From Spisula solida (Eukaryota; Mollusca; Bivalvia; Venerida; Mactridae): DNA of 64,000 nucleotides. The position numbers and the translations under genes were made by a program. The DNA is taken from positions 4,903,001 to 4,967,000 of the forward strand of contig OX365953.1 of the NCBI GenBank assembly GCA_947247005.1, read 5' to 3'. Positions 48,001-60,285 of the stretch are shown piece after piece (the first letter of the stretch is position 1; every line of letters starts with the position of its first letter). The notes under the pieces are model-generated. The model was not told where the DNA came from and ran no database searches. It was given only the letters and a program-made list of their open reading frames with translations.

Positions 48001-51000
48001 AAGTATTTTTTTAGACTATAAGACTATAATCACTTACTCATTATTTTTGAAATTTGTGGATGTGCATCGGTCACAACTTCTGCCAACACAACTCCAACAT
48101 CTGTAATTGATTTCATGGCTCTCTGAAACCCTTTAGCTTCCATGAGACCAGACTTGAGTGCTGTCTCTCTTTTGTCAATTACCTCCAAAGCCAGTATGCT
48201 CTTGTCCTGCTGGTTCATTACTGTGTATGTACAGTATTTAGCTGTATGCCCTGGAGAATCCATTCTGCCATCACCTAGAGTATTTACTTTTTTGTTTAAA
48301 TTTTTGAATCACCAAGTGCAGCAAAATGTTCTGATACAAACACATTGGAACATTATTGCATTAGTCTACATGTAGTACTTATTTATAAATGTTATATAGA
48401 CAAGAAAATACAACTCATTTTAATCTATGTCAACACCTCATTTCTGATGGTATCTTCTTACCAGAAAAGAAGGCCAGCATTTCATTTTATGTTATGTCTA
48501 GTCTGACTCTAATACGCTATAAAGAGTGTCTGTAAAAATGGAATCTCCTCCACAAACTCTATCCCTAGTCTATCTGGGCAGTCATATTATATTTATTAGG
48601 GGATAAATCTGACGAAAAACTCCCATATACTTACCAGAAACAGTCACTTGTACTGCTCGATGCTCTTCTAGAGCAGTCTGGCTGATGTCATGCCAATACC
48701 TGTCCACAACAGGTACCACACACTTCGTCTGAATCCTGTCGAAAGAAGCCCGACTTGGAAATTGTAGATTCAGGAATTGGGTAAACAACTTTATCTTTGT
48801 GAAGTTGTTCCCCGACAATGTAATGGCTGACGTTGCCTGAAAGTAGTGTTTTTCCATTTATTGATTATAATCAATGATTGATCAAAATATTCACTAAATT
48901 TTTAATTGATTGCCATCTTATCTTATGTTATTGTTTCGTGTTATAATGAAGCATGTTTCTAGCATAATTAAGAGATATGTCGTTAAATGCTAAACAACCA
49001 GTGAAGAATCCTTGGATCCTTGGAAAGCAATATTTAGCTCAGATGTTTTATTTTAATCTAGGACGCACTGTACTATCATATTTAGTAACAGTGTACTAGT
49101 AATCAGCAAAACATTTGCGTTTGGCAATTCACAAAAGCATGATATCATAAAGAGAATAATAAAAAAACACCAGCTGTCCACGTACAGTGTGCTCCACTAG
49201 TCTCATTGACATGCTTAGATAGTGTAATTAGTATATATTCAAACCCAAATGCTTCATAGATACAGCAATTTGGTCTTCTGTGTAGAGGCTCCTGGATTGG
49301 GATCATGATATCATAGTGAAACATGCGCAAAGTATCAAAGCAATATGTCAATGCACTTTAACATATTTATGTATTTTATATATGAGTACTACCATAGTAA
49401 ATGGTTCTAATTTAATTTTTTAATCCAGTTCATCGTGCCTGATTGCAAACTATCAACTAATAATATATGGACATAAAATGAACAATGTACTAAGCAGGTA
49501 ACAAAAACTAGCATGTACAAGCATATATTTGGGAAATCAATTGGTTGTGCCCAACTGATAAACAATTATAATATTTGGTACTATTGTAAGTAGATCTACT
49601 ACCTGAAAGTTAGTACAGAATACTCCATTGGGCATCATTGCTGAACTCGACCACCTGTAAGCCGTATGTTTGTTTTCACATGACTGAAAAAGTATTAAAC
49701 ATATTGATACAGAAACTACAGAAGTTAGAACATGCAACAATTATGTACATTGGCGCAAAGAATCCAATCGCCTTAGCAAACAAAACCGGGTTTATCAAGT
49801 AATTAAGAATTGCAAGCAATAAAGAAGTCCCCTACCAACTTGGAGCCATTTTCAATGTTTCTGTTGTCATAGCAACCACAACTTTTGTCAAAATCAACAT
49901 ATTTTTAGACATGCATAATCCCTTATTTCCCGCTATCTACATATCAAGTGTCATAAACCTAGCTTGGAAACTGTTTGAGTTATGACAGGATCCAGATTTG
50001 GGCATATTTTCACTCTTTCTGTCGCCATAGCAACCACATTTTTGTCAAAATAAAAATATTTTTAGATGTGCATTATCCCCTTATTGCCCCTATCCACATA
50101 CCAAGTTTCATAAACCTAACTTGGAAACTGTTTGAGTTATGTCAGGATCCAGATTTTTTGACGGACGGACTGACTGACGGATGGAGGACAAACCTATAGT
50201 CCTCTCCAGTAAAAAACCGGTAGAAGACTTATAAAGCCTTCTTAAAGGCTCATATGATCATTGGAGGCATTGTCCATAACAACTAGCAAGTACATGTATA
50301 GGCAATCATGTACATGTAAGGTGTAATTATGAAGATAAGTTAAACATGTATGTCAAGTTTGAAAACAATGCATTGATGAACTTGAACATATTTGAGTTTA
50401 AATTATGGGCCAAAATTTTGTGAAAATGTTGGAAAGAGTTACATGTTGTTTATGATGGTAAACATGTACGCAAAGTTTGAAAACGATGCCTTGATGGACT
50501 TTGAAAATATTTGAGTTGAAAATAAAGTTGCAATACTTGGTTAACACTAGACAGGACAATTACTATATGCCACCCGCACATAGAGGCATACAGACCAAAA
50601 CATGATAATGCATGTCCTTACGCAATCTGACATGAACAACCTGGTGATCATCAATAATTGGCAGAAAATTGATTACCCATTTGCAATCCACAGTGCAACC
50701 AATAGTCTTGAATCTTCTTACAAGCACTTCCCCACATTGACCACATCTTTTTTGTGGGAACGTGTCAAGAAGCACCTCAAGTCGACCTTTGGTGATGATG
50801 TACTTCTCTTCTGTAATTTCCTCTTCTGTCACTTCCTTCAGTCGATGTACACCATCTCCAAACGAAACACCAAACTCTCCACCTTCTTCTTCTCCACCGT
50901 CTTCTCCCTCAAACTCAAACACACTATCCTCCACACCTAACTCCTCCAACTCATTATCAAGCTCACAGTCACTGCAATACAATATTAAAGTATATAACCA

Positions 51001-54000
51001 ATACCAATAAACAATTTAGTCATAGAATTCTTAAAAATAACCCCAAGCACAATAATCAGCATGCACCAGTCCGTCTCCACAGTCTTTAGAATACTTGTAC
51101 TTGTATTTCTTTCGTGGGACCCTAAGCAATCCAAAAATTAGTTTTATTAAAAATGTGGAACCCATAATAATACCTAAGTAGAATATTGTTTGGATAAACA
51201 AGCAGGCCACACAGCTCCGTATGTACACAGCCACAAAAATGAAAAAAAATATTGCTGACTTGGGTGGTAGTAATAATTACATTGTTGTGAAGATTGCAAA
51301 TATGTGTGTAACTACAGGCCACTGCCTTTATAATCTGCGGTGTGGCACTAAATGCATAGACAGGACTAGAATGTGTAACCACAAATACTATTACTATAAA
51401 TATGCTGTCTGAGCAGTACAGAAAATGATCTGTTTTATAAAAGTAGGACTACATATGAGTGTCATTTCATAGGTTCATATAAATGTGTTGTCAGTTAGTG
51501 AGGTAATATTGCTTCCATATTAGCAACACGTTGTAGTAATATCCAACAAATTGTTAATAAACATATACCGTACCTCCAAAATTAACTACATAATATGTTT
51601 GGCTGACTAATATTAGTTTACTGATTTCTTCACTTACACAATGGATATATCAATCCAATCATGAGGCTGAAAGGTGGGATCATCTGGGTCATAATCAGGA
51701 TCACAGAAATCTTCTAATTCTGTACTTGACAGCTCAATGTCTACCCTACAATGTGACAATGTGTACATAAATGTTACATACAATGAATATTCACAATAGT
51801 AGTTTAGCTTAAAGAGCTGTTTAGTAAAACTGTTGCCTAAAATGTCACTAGTGTGATTTTGTAAATCTCTCCAGCTTACATTATTCATATGATTTGAACA
51901 ATTATATAAGCCAACAGCATGTAGCCGTAAGGTGGGTGTAGCACAGTGACATACATTAACTGCAGATTGTAATTGAAAACAATTATAGCAATTAGCAATC
52001 ATTCTCAGACTGTGGAGGCCTGAAAAAAACATTCTCTTATAACAAGTAAAGGTTCAATTGTACTAAGTACAATTATCATGGAATACACTTGAGCCAGTCT
52101 CCAGGAAAACCTGCTATTTTGACATCATGTAATTACTGTGTAGCAATGTTTTGATAAAGCTCTAAAACAAGGAAAAAATACATATCTATTGATTCTATTT
52201 TAAGTAATTGACACATATAGAACTATATCTTAGCTTTAAATTTTCCTATGAACTATGTCGAAATCACATACTTTGTTGCTATGGTGACCAATTTCAAAAA
52301 AGTACTCAAATTGAGAAAAACAAGGATTTAGTTGTTTCAAACAGTCTGAATGCAAACAATTTCGATTTTGAAATATATTTGAAAAGTGAAACATAATTAT
52401 AGAATTTGGTACTATTTTTAACAGTTTATGTCAAGAATTGATCAAATGGTGTAATAATGAAATACTTATTTCAGTTACGTCGAATAGCATTTGAATGACG
52501 TTTGCGACGTCACACAAAAAGCTCCGAATAGTGAATCTACAAAAACAGCTGTAACTTCCTTAAAATTCAAGATATTAACCTAATTTCTTTTGCAATTTGC
52601 TTAATAAGATTATCCTGCAATATTATGGAAAATCTAAAATCAATATTTTTGTGAAATAGCAGGTTTTCCTGGAGACTGGCTCACTTGTAAGTTATCAAAA
52701 TAAGTTAAAGAAATGAGGAGGGTAGAATTTAAATTATTCATAGCCTCAATAAATTATACAATGTGATTTTCTTTCAGAATTTACAACAGTAAATAGATAC
52801 CTAGCTGATTTCTTTTTGCTGTCAGACAATCTCTGGGTTTTTTCCTTTAACCTGAAATTATTAATTCACTTGTTATCAAATATTGCAAACTGAAACCCTT
52901 CATACATGTGAACACAGTTGTATATTTGGGGGGGTGGAGGAAAAGTCTAGACATACAGTGAGGGTGCATAGACACACTGTTGTCACACTTATGAGTGGCA
53001 TGAAATCAAATGATATTTTGAGATTGCCCTTGCCTAAAAAGATAAATCATTTTCAATAATTTGACAGCTAATTCATTATAATTATATTGGCCAATAAGAA
53101 ACAAACGTGTAAATATTCACAACAAAAACTTACAAAGGTTGGGTTTTTCGTCTTTTGGAAGACCCTGAACGTTCATGTACAGTTGGAATTGGTCTCTTCA
53201 ATCGAGATGGTCCAGCAACTCTGTAATAAGTAAATAAGAGAATTCAATGAAAAATATCCAAATTGTGATCTTTCACAAGCAACACTTTCTCATTTGGGTT
53301 TGGGTATATTTATGTTTACTGTCTTCAATGGGCTTGCTTCACAAGTGACAAGTTAGAACCGGGTGATGAGAAGTATTATATCCAGTAACAAAAAGCATGT
53401 TGAATATGATATAAGCAAGTGCAAACAGTGTATGAGCTATGGTGTCAAAATTATTTGCAAACTTTAATTAAGTACTTCTGACATTTTCTGACCATTCAAT
53501 AATAACCACTGGTCTGCTGGATTAGTCCTCACACAGTTAGACAGACCTTGAAACTATATAACAAGATCCAGATACACGTTTTCAAGGGTATCCTATGCAG
53601 TCCAATTATTGAGGTTTCATGTGAATAGTTTAGCAGCTTACATAAAATCAGCATCACTCTCAGTCGATACAGACGACACATCTGGTTCGGCAAAAGCAGG
53701 TAATTTGGTTACCGGTGTAGATGCTGCTTGAAGTCCAGCTGGTACAGTCATTTCTGCCATAGCTTGTGTTGTATGTCTCTCCATGTAGCTGTAAAAGATG
53801 TAAGCTCGATTACACTTTGTCAACAAGAATTTGTATTTTCAATTTCAAACTGAAATCATAAATCAGTTTGTGAAACTAAGAATTGCTTGGTCAGACGAGT
53901 TATGGACTAAAATCGGTTGGATTATTGTATTGTTTACAAGTAATATCCAATAGTAAATAGTTTTTTCTAGGCAGACATAAAATCAAGAGTAAGAGGTGTG

Positions 54001-55495
54001 ATACAACGAATCCGGGTGCTTTACCCTAGCTAGATTCTTTACCTGCTAAGTGTATAGCACCGAACGAAAGACTATCTCTGGGTTTCAAACCAGTTTCGTC
54101 TTTAGTTAGGTGTGAAACCCTGAAAAGCGTTTCAGAAATGACCAAGGGCCATAGCGGAGATTCGAGCCATTGACCTCTGGATCAGTAGTCTGTTTAACAT
54201 GAATCATAATTTGAAATAAGAAATCAATGTTTTGTGTTGCCAATATGTACAAGTCAAATAGTTCCTGCGAGAAAATGATGTACCGACTTCATTTGACAGA
54301 TAATTGACAGGATCCTCGGCCTTCTATCTGCATAATTCAACAGCTGATATGTATAAAATTAAGCATGAAAATCTCAAAATTGTGAGAAAAAAATAAGCGC
54401 GATAGGCCTGTAGCTAATTGACATACGAAATTTATCAACAAATTGATATAAAATTTCATGTATAACAAACCAATTTTCAAGACACTTAATTGCATATTAT
54501 GACTCCCTTGTTCCATATAATATTTATATGCTTATAAATAAAACCTCGTATCAGTTCATTAAAAGGTACGTATAATCATAAGACATGTTTTCAGTGTTCA
54601 ACAATATCAAAGATCATAAACCAATTCCGATAATTCCATGACAATTGACTGGGAAGCGCTGGGCTTATGCAACTGCCGTCACCTGCTGTTTAGATCCATG
54701 GTCTCAATATTGCCTAGCGCTCACTGGAATTTCGGACAGTTCTGATTTCTTCGGTAAATAAACTATTGCAATGCGACAAAGACCGATGTTATCCGCATGG
54801 AATAATGGAATTAGTCTGGTTCACCACATTATGCCCATAGTTTTAAACCCTCTTCAGTAAATGCCCTAGTGGCGTTGGAGAGTATCACGTTGAAGTTGAA
54901 GCCGAGAGTGTTATCCACTCGACAGTTGTAAGAAAAATGCAAATAAATTGAGTGAGGAGGGTATTGATTGTGGAGACTGACACATAACAGACATGTGGCT
55001 GGCTAACAGGGCAGATTGTGTAACAGAGCTATAGACAAGTGTTACTTAATATGATACCGAGAGTCCTGCGCTCGAGTCCCACGTCGGGTGCACAACAACA
55101 TTGACAAGAACCTCGGGGGTATGCGTACTGTAAACTTGGATTTTGAGTTCATTGAAAATTCTAACTGGTATAGGAAAGTGATATGACATGCAAATATCTC
55201 AGGTCATGTAGTGAAATTATACGCCAGGAAGTCAAATTGTTTAGCTATCGAAGGTTTTAAACAATTTGGAATTTTTGTGAGACGACCCCTGATTCTTCTG
55301 CAGATTTACTAAACAGTAAACTTACCAGTCAATAAGTAATTTTGCGAGCTCGGTGTCCTCGTTGGCGGATGTTATAGCTTTCAGAGATTTCCATCGTTCA
55401 ACTTGATCCCCAATGTTGACGATCTTTGACCGGTAACGTTTATTTTTTGCAGCGACCGAACGTTTTCTTGCGCTATTCGTCACTTTCGGCGGCAT
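42056..55495 (-). CDS. Putative Kolobok-type transposase (zinc finger plus DDE-like core)
   Basis: Fifteen exons: 55495-55326, 53788-53642, 53220-53134, 52851-52801, 51745-51638, 50971-50677, 49683-49603, 48836-48635, 48274-48038, 47609-47533, 46342-46235, 45789-45596, 43610-43542, 43168-43073, 42311-42056. Phases are continuous and no internal stop occurs, giving 725 aa. Order: basic N-terminus (ARKRSVAAKNKRYRSK), probable nuclear signal KRRK (128-131), acidic linker, a C-x2-C...C-x3-H finger (C264, C267, C288, H292), a helical block, then the core: GDGRMDSPGHTAKY (D382), VTDAHPQI (D450, H452), YDMWHGAK (470-477) and SELESFNNHVLMYAPK (E590/E592). I read these as an RNase-H-fold DDE triad. 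The motif order resembles a family of fish and invertebrate transposon proteins I associate with Kolobok. The assignment leans on the TTAA termini and would need a profile search. Confidence 0.8.
43928..44328. repeat. Dispersed repeat with inverse GGGGAGCAT ends
   Basis: Begins AACAAGAGCTGTCAGGGACG with ATGCTCCCCG near its start and ends ATTTTTCGGGGAGCATAAC. The interior repeats GAGTTATGGTTCTT and GTTATGGCCCGGACAA twice. Intronic in the transposase-like gene. Confidence 0.6.
44612..45350. repeat. Dispersed repeat cluster with internal duplications
   Basis: The block GACCAAGTTTCATAAAGATT plus TGACCTCTAGAG and TTTTGACC recurs four to five times across this intron, with a GTTGACGGACGGACG tract near two of the ends. 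Related sequence is at 15440-15800. It is non-coding. Confidence 0.6.
46810..47160. repeat. Dispersed repeat (family D)
   Basis: Shares ATGTAAAGTTTCGTTGAAAT, CCGACCAATGGTTACAGAG and the closing ATATACTATGTAT with 39280-39730. The plus-strand frame across it is repeat sequence. Intronic in the transposase-like gene. Confidence 0.55.
49803..50229. repeat. Dispersed repeat (family C), plus copy
   Basis: Begins TAAGAATTGCAAGCAATA with AAGTCCCCTACC and ends near AAAAACCGGTAGAAGACT, an imperfect inverse. The interior contains an internal duplication of the CATAGCAACCACA block. Other copies are at 8490-8762 (inverse) and 61424-61727. Confidence 0.65.
52091..52682. mobile_element. MITE, GAGCCAGTCTCCAGG termini
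   Basis: About 30-bp exact inverted ends: GAGCCAGTCTCCAGGAAAAC with CTGCTATTT at the left and the inverse at 52653-52682. ACTT flanks both sides. The 592 bp lack a coding frame. It is nested in the intron between exons 4 and 5 of the transposase-like gene. Confidence 0.8.
54000..54200 (-). mobile_element. tRNA-related SINE-like repeat, copy 2
   Basis: Same order of blocks as 9080-9250: CAAACCAGTTTCGTC, GTTTCAGAAATGACCAAG, GAGATTCGAGCCATTGACCT. It is intronic in the transposase-like gene, between its first two exons. Confidence 0.5.
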
Positions 55496-55597
55496 GGCTG
55501 AATGTGTTTACACCTACTGCGCATGTGTAGTTGAAGAACTGTACTAGATGCAAGAGGTCACCGGAGGTCATAGCAATCAACGGAATTCTATTTTTAG

Positions 55598-55627
55598 ATT
55601 CTATAGGGTCTTAAGACCATATAGAAT
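55598..55627. repeat. Subterminal palindrome of the large Kolobok-like element
   Basis: 30-bp palindrome with one mismatched pair (half-sites ATTCTATAGGGTCTT and AAGACCATATAGAAT), about 170 bp from the right end and 100 bp upstream of the transposase-like ATG. Its counterpart in the 528-bp element is perfect (6753-6782). Candidate transposase or promoter site (inference). Confidence 0.75.
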
Positions 55628-55780
55628 TTTTAATGCTAAAATACGAAAATACTAGACAATGCCGGTGTTTGCCGAGTATCGTTATATATCAGTGGGCTTA
55701 TTTATGTGCTATACGCGCAACAATTTCAAAATTTCGCGAATATTTGACAATTTTCTTTTTTTTTTGCGATTTCGTCAATC

Positions 55781-55794
55781 GTGAGGCAGGACCT
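55781..55794 (-). repeat. Right terminal inverted repeat of the Kolobok-like element
   Basis: Reads AGGTCCTGCCTCAC on the minus strand, abutting TTAA at 55795-55798. Confidence 0.85.
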
Positions 55795-56963
55795 TTAAAA
55801 TGTTTTTCCTTGTTTCATTAACACCAAAAGCACACACATCACAATGAGATGTAAACAAAAATATTTTTTTTATCAAACTAGAAATGAACCACTCATAAAC
55901 CAAAACAATATATATATGGTACATGTTATCATCGTTCTCTCACATTATGATAAAATTAGCATAAATCAAATTTACTGAACTTTTTAACAAATATGACTAA
56001 TTTAACAAACTACTTGACTGTATGACAAATGTGATAGACATGAAACAAGAGCACCGCCGGCTTTTTTGTGCTTGATACTACCCTTGCTCATCCGAGAGTG
56101 AAAATTCTGAGAGTACCAGGGGCAAATAACTCATAAATATAGGTCACAGGGTTATAAGACTTGTCAGTAAGGAATCCCTTGTGATGGTGAAAAACTATGT
56201 TGAGTTTCTAGTGGACTATAACCTTTGATAGTCTTTGAGAAAGTAAGACTTTTGTGTAAACAATTTTTTCTCTAGTCAGTAGATGTAGGTCTTCACATTC
56301 CACAAGTGTGTCGACTTTTAAGTTTAAAACTTTGATAGAGTTGGAGAAAATTCAGTTTATGTGTAAAATTTGCCACTATTTCTATGTACAAAGTCGAAAC
56401 AAGGGCATATAACTCCATAAATATAGGTAACAGAATTAGCAGCCTTGTCAGTATGGACTCCCCTTGTGATGATGAATATCTATGTAGAATTTCAAATGGA
56501 TACCTTAAATAGTCTTTGAGAAAATGACCCTGACACTAAATTTTACCAACGCCCACTGAGACGATCCTGTTACGACAATAGCTGGACCTTTTTTTCTTCA
56601 AAAAGTCGAACCAAAAACAACAACCAAAATTTGTATGTGCACTGATCATAACATCATATTGTGTGTATTGTGAGAAATGATACACACCTCATGGCACAAA
56701 CTGGGGTACTGTAGTGGACAGATCATCAGTAACAAATGAAAAAGCTTTAATAACCCTATCACAATCACATTGTTTTGAGCAAAGACATTGAATGTTTTTC
56801 TCTAGAAACCTAACAAACCACTTATATATGAGCATATATCACAATACAAGTTACAAATCGAAATGATAACACAAGAAACATTGAAATTTCCATGGTAAAT
56901 AAAATTTGTTTCTAACAAGGAACATAACTATTAACTAAAAAGCTAAAATGTTGTTCCAGTACA

Positions 56964-57246
56964 AGACTGCGTTCAATAAACGCTTATGCCCCCTGTGGAA
57001 GCCTTGTCCATAAATAAGTCTAAGTCCAAAATTAGGTCAAGGTGAAGGTCAAAATGGGGTCAGGTGATACAGGTGTGTGGAGAGTGTTCATATACAACAT
57101 CCATGCAAGTTTGGAAGCTTTGTAGCAAGCCATAAAGATGCTAGAAGAAACGGTCAATTTGGGTTAACCAGGACGGACGGACGAACGAACGGACGGACAG
57201 GTGAATCACTATATGCCTCCCGATCTATCGATACGGGGGGCATAAA
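56964..57246. repeat. Dispersed repeat (family E), copy 2
   Basis: Nearly identical to 13647-13922. Differences are few and include an expanded GGACGGACGAACGAACGGAC tract. Confidence 0.8.
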
Positions 57247-57383
57247 AAAACCACCAGAACTTAGTCAGTATGTTGATAAACACTTCTGTAAAGCTCCAGG
57301 ACGAAAATACTTTTGACGACACATATATTTATGACACAAAATATATTGGCACCCACAAAAGGCTCCATTCAAATAAACCTAGG

Positions 57384-57645
57384 CTTGTATTTATAAAGCA
57401 TCTTAGTGGAAAACTAAAATATTTTGACTTAAGTAAAACATTTGCAATGCACATATTTCCTGCAAATTGAAGAATAGCTCATGTTTCCTTAGTTTTAATA
57501 ATAGCTCTGAACATAATGCATAAAATCTATATAAAGAATCAGTAATCTGAATTGTATTATTTAACTAATACACTAAAGGAAATTTTAAGATTTTAAGAAA
57601 ATTCTTAGATTTCTACTAAGATGCTTTATACATACAGACCCAGTT
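57384..57645. mobile_element. Foldback MITE, second diverged copy
   Basis: GGCTTGTATTTATAAAGCATC with TTAG at the left and inverse CTAAGATGCTTTATACATAC at the right. Relative of 17422-17683, with the same ATATTTTGACTTAAGT interior. Confidence 0.65.
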
Positions 57646-60285
57646 GTTTACTGCATGTAAATAAGTGTGATAATTAAAAGCACCAAAAAAACAAACAGGG
57701 CTAAATTTCTGTACAAAATAATACAATAAATTAATACATATACATGTATACTTCTCAAAATTTGATAATGGTCAACAAATTTTTGGTTAGAATATTTTGC
57801 ATATTGTATAAGACGGACTGATGGAATTTTCAGAAACTTTATGTCACATCTGCAATATTGTAAGCGAATGAAGATTTCTTAAAATTTTGATTTCCAAGTG
57901 CTGATCAGCCCAACCTAATATCAAAAATTCTGTGCTTCATTCGAGCCTCTGTGATGACAGAACGCGGTCTATCTTTTGGCTTTGAGAATTTTACATAATA
58001 TGAGTCTCAGAATAAAAAATGGACAAAAAGTTCCAATGTTATTTTTGCTGTGGTGGTCCATGCCTAAAGGGCTTATCTGATATACAGAAAGACAACATTA
58101 TGTCATTGCATACCAAATGCAACACATGTACTTAAGTTTTAAATTCAGCTGCAGATTAGATGATATTTTAATCTTTGCACAATTCTTTCTTAATCAGTTT
58201 TGTTCAGTTAACGTAAGGCAGACATGCGTACTGATTTCTTGACCCTCATTAAAGTCTGAGTAGTATATTAAAGTTCAATTCAAAATCAGGTAGTATTTTA
58301 ACACAGAAATTGCATTCATATACAAGACGGTACAATGTATAATTGATAACAAAATATCAGAACTAAAAGCAAGCTAAAACATAGAAGAAACAATGCAAGC
58401 ATACAGGAAATTAACCTGACAGTTTGTATGAAATAAATGCATTGGTGTCAATTTAAAGAAATATATAATTAATAAAACATAAAACTACAAGCATATCAGG
58501 GATTCACTAAATGTAGTCTACTAAGTCAAGTAATCTTAGACTATCAGTTAACATATTTGACCAAAAATATAGTATTACACATCTTCAATACAAACAAATA
58601 CAGTAAAATCATTAATTTTCCTGGGTATAAAATTTTGCAGTTTCTTAAATTCATGGATTTAAAATATTCAAGGGAAAATCTCATGTTACATATTTTTGAG
58701 GTCAATTGTTCGAGAGGATGTAATGTCACAATTTATTTCATCTACTAAATTAACAACAATTAATCCCCCACGAATATTAATGATTTACAGTGACTCATAT
58801 ACAATGTTTTCGTAATGAACAATCCTGTTTAAACTAGAAGGGATTTTGGAAAAAAAACTCGTGTCTCCAACGAAGGGCCATAACTTTGGACAGTTCAAAC
58901 AGGTTTTGACGAAAAAACAAAGGTCTACCTACAATAGTCAATAACTCTGGCAATCTTCATTTGACCTTAAATTCCTGACAATATAATCACCAATATACTA
59001 TAATAAGGCTTATTGGTACAAACTGTTCCTGTGAAGTTTCCGACCAATCATAACAAGAGTCTGAGAGAACAAATGATGCATGAAAATCGTTACACAATCT
59101 CATTTTAACAGCATGAAAATCGTTATACAATCTCTATTTAACAGCGCAATAATCAATTCAGGCAAATAATATAAAACATAAACTTTCAAATACTAATGTG
59201 TACTATAATCACTTTAAAAACGTACCGGTAATAAAAATAATCCAAAGCTCCCATTGATCTATTTATAGTAACAATAATGCTGCATTAACAACAGAAACAA
59301 ATTCAACGACAACAACAACAACACAATCTCATTAATATCAGACCCTTATTACGTTTCAATACTTTATGCTGATATAGGATCTGATGACACTCCGTATGGG
59401 GGTCATGTCAATGTGAATTTTACTTTATCCAATCAAATTGCTTCTGTCACAAATCTGAAAGTGCGGTGAAACACTGTAGAGGCTATGTGACGACATTGTG
59501 CACCAGACAGGTCATTTGAACATGAACTCTTGCAGAGTGTAGTCAGATCTCTAACAGCGTAAAGGAATGGAGCAAATGTTGGGATCTGATTTTAATGAGA
59601 TTGACAACAATATAAAAAGTTCTGAGAAAATTAAAAATCATTCTAAAACATAGCTATGGGTCTGGGGGCGGAAAACTTGAGACCTTTTTTAATAATCAAA
59701 TCTCTTTGTCTTTTTCACATGTTACTGTAAAATAATTTATTTTCCAGTTATTGAACCTTGCGGATTTTGGTAAAATGGTAATTTGGCAGTTATTTAAGTC
59801 ATGGATTAAATAATTGAATGAAATCCTGTTGCAAATTTTTAGGTCAATTTATTGAGGAGATAAAATTTTCCACTATTCATGTCATTTCCATAAAGGTGAG
59901 GATAACTACTGTGGAACCGCAGAGCAATAGATAAGGTTTAGTCCATTGTGTATTTTACCTCTCAGTGAGTTTCAATTTTGTTTGGGTTTTGACAAATTTT
60001 AATTGGGTATTTAATAAAACTCATAGGGTAAATGATATTTCATGCACTATTTTTCACTATAACGTCATTTCCTATTTGGGTATTTTCAGATTGTCTTTGC
60101 TTTTTATTACTCCCTCCTCTCAAAATCTATTGGGTTTTTAAGAAAATTAATTGGGTAATTACCCCAATACGCAGCTTATCTGTAGCTCTGGAAACCATGT
60201 TAATTTTGACACTCACAAGTGAAAAAACTTCACAAAAGCCAAGTTATTATATTATACATATATTATAATAATAACAGAGTTTAAA

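Larger units (their letters stand above)
33480..55794. mobile_element. 22.3-kb Kolobok-like DNA transposon carrying two genes
   Basis: The left terminus is AGGGGCTGCCTCAC (33480-33493), the right terminus inverted AGGTCCTGCCTCAC (55781-55794): 12 of 14 identical. TTAA abuts both (33476-33479 and 55795-55798). TTAA duplications are the rule for Kolobok (and piggyBac), and the encoded protein is not piggyBac-like. The boundaries are supported independently by the 528-bp element at 6586-7113, which has the same termini and subterminal sequence. The two confident genes converge: a P2X7-ballast-domain gene (ATG 250 bp from the left end) and a transposase-like gene (ATG about 300 bp from the right end). 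Introns and the intergenic part hold nested repeats, so the unit is not freshly inserted. Alternatives are a domesticated locus retaining old termini, or two genes trapped between unrelated copies of the same ends. Confidence 0.8.
55799..60285. other. Repeat-rich region without a recognised gene
   Basis: Contains a dispersed repeat (56040-56600), a family-E copy (56964-57246), a foldback MITE (57384-57645) and AAAATCATTAA-type repeat fragments (58600-58800, 59725-59880). No exon with convincing splice context or domain was found. Confidence 0.45.

Noticed and set aside
50563..50676. Extension of transposase-like exon 6 to a stop at 50563
   Set aside because: The TGG|GTAATC donor at 50677 restores the finger (C264, C267, C288, H292) and keeps phase with the next exon. 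Read-through would remove the whole core. It could still be a retained-intron isoform.
33480..55794. piggyBac as the superfamily, because of the TTAA target
   Set aside because: The termini do not begin with the usual piggyBac CCY motif, and the protein lacks a recognisable piggyBac DDD domain; motif order fits a different family.
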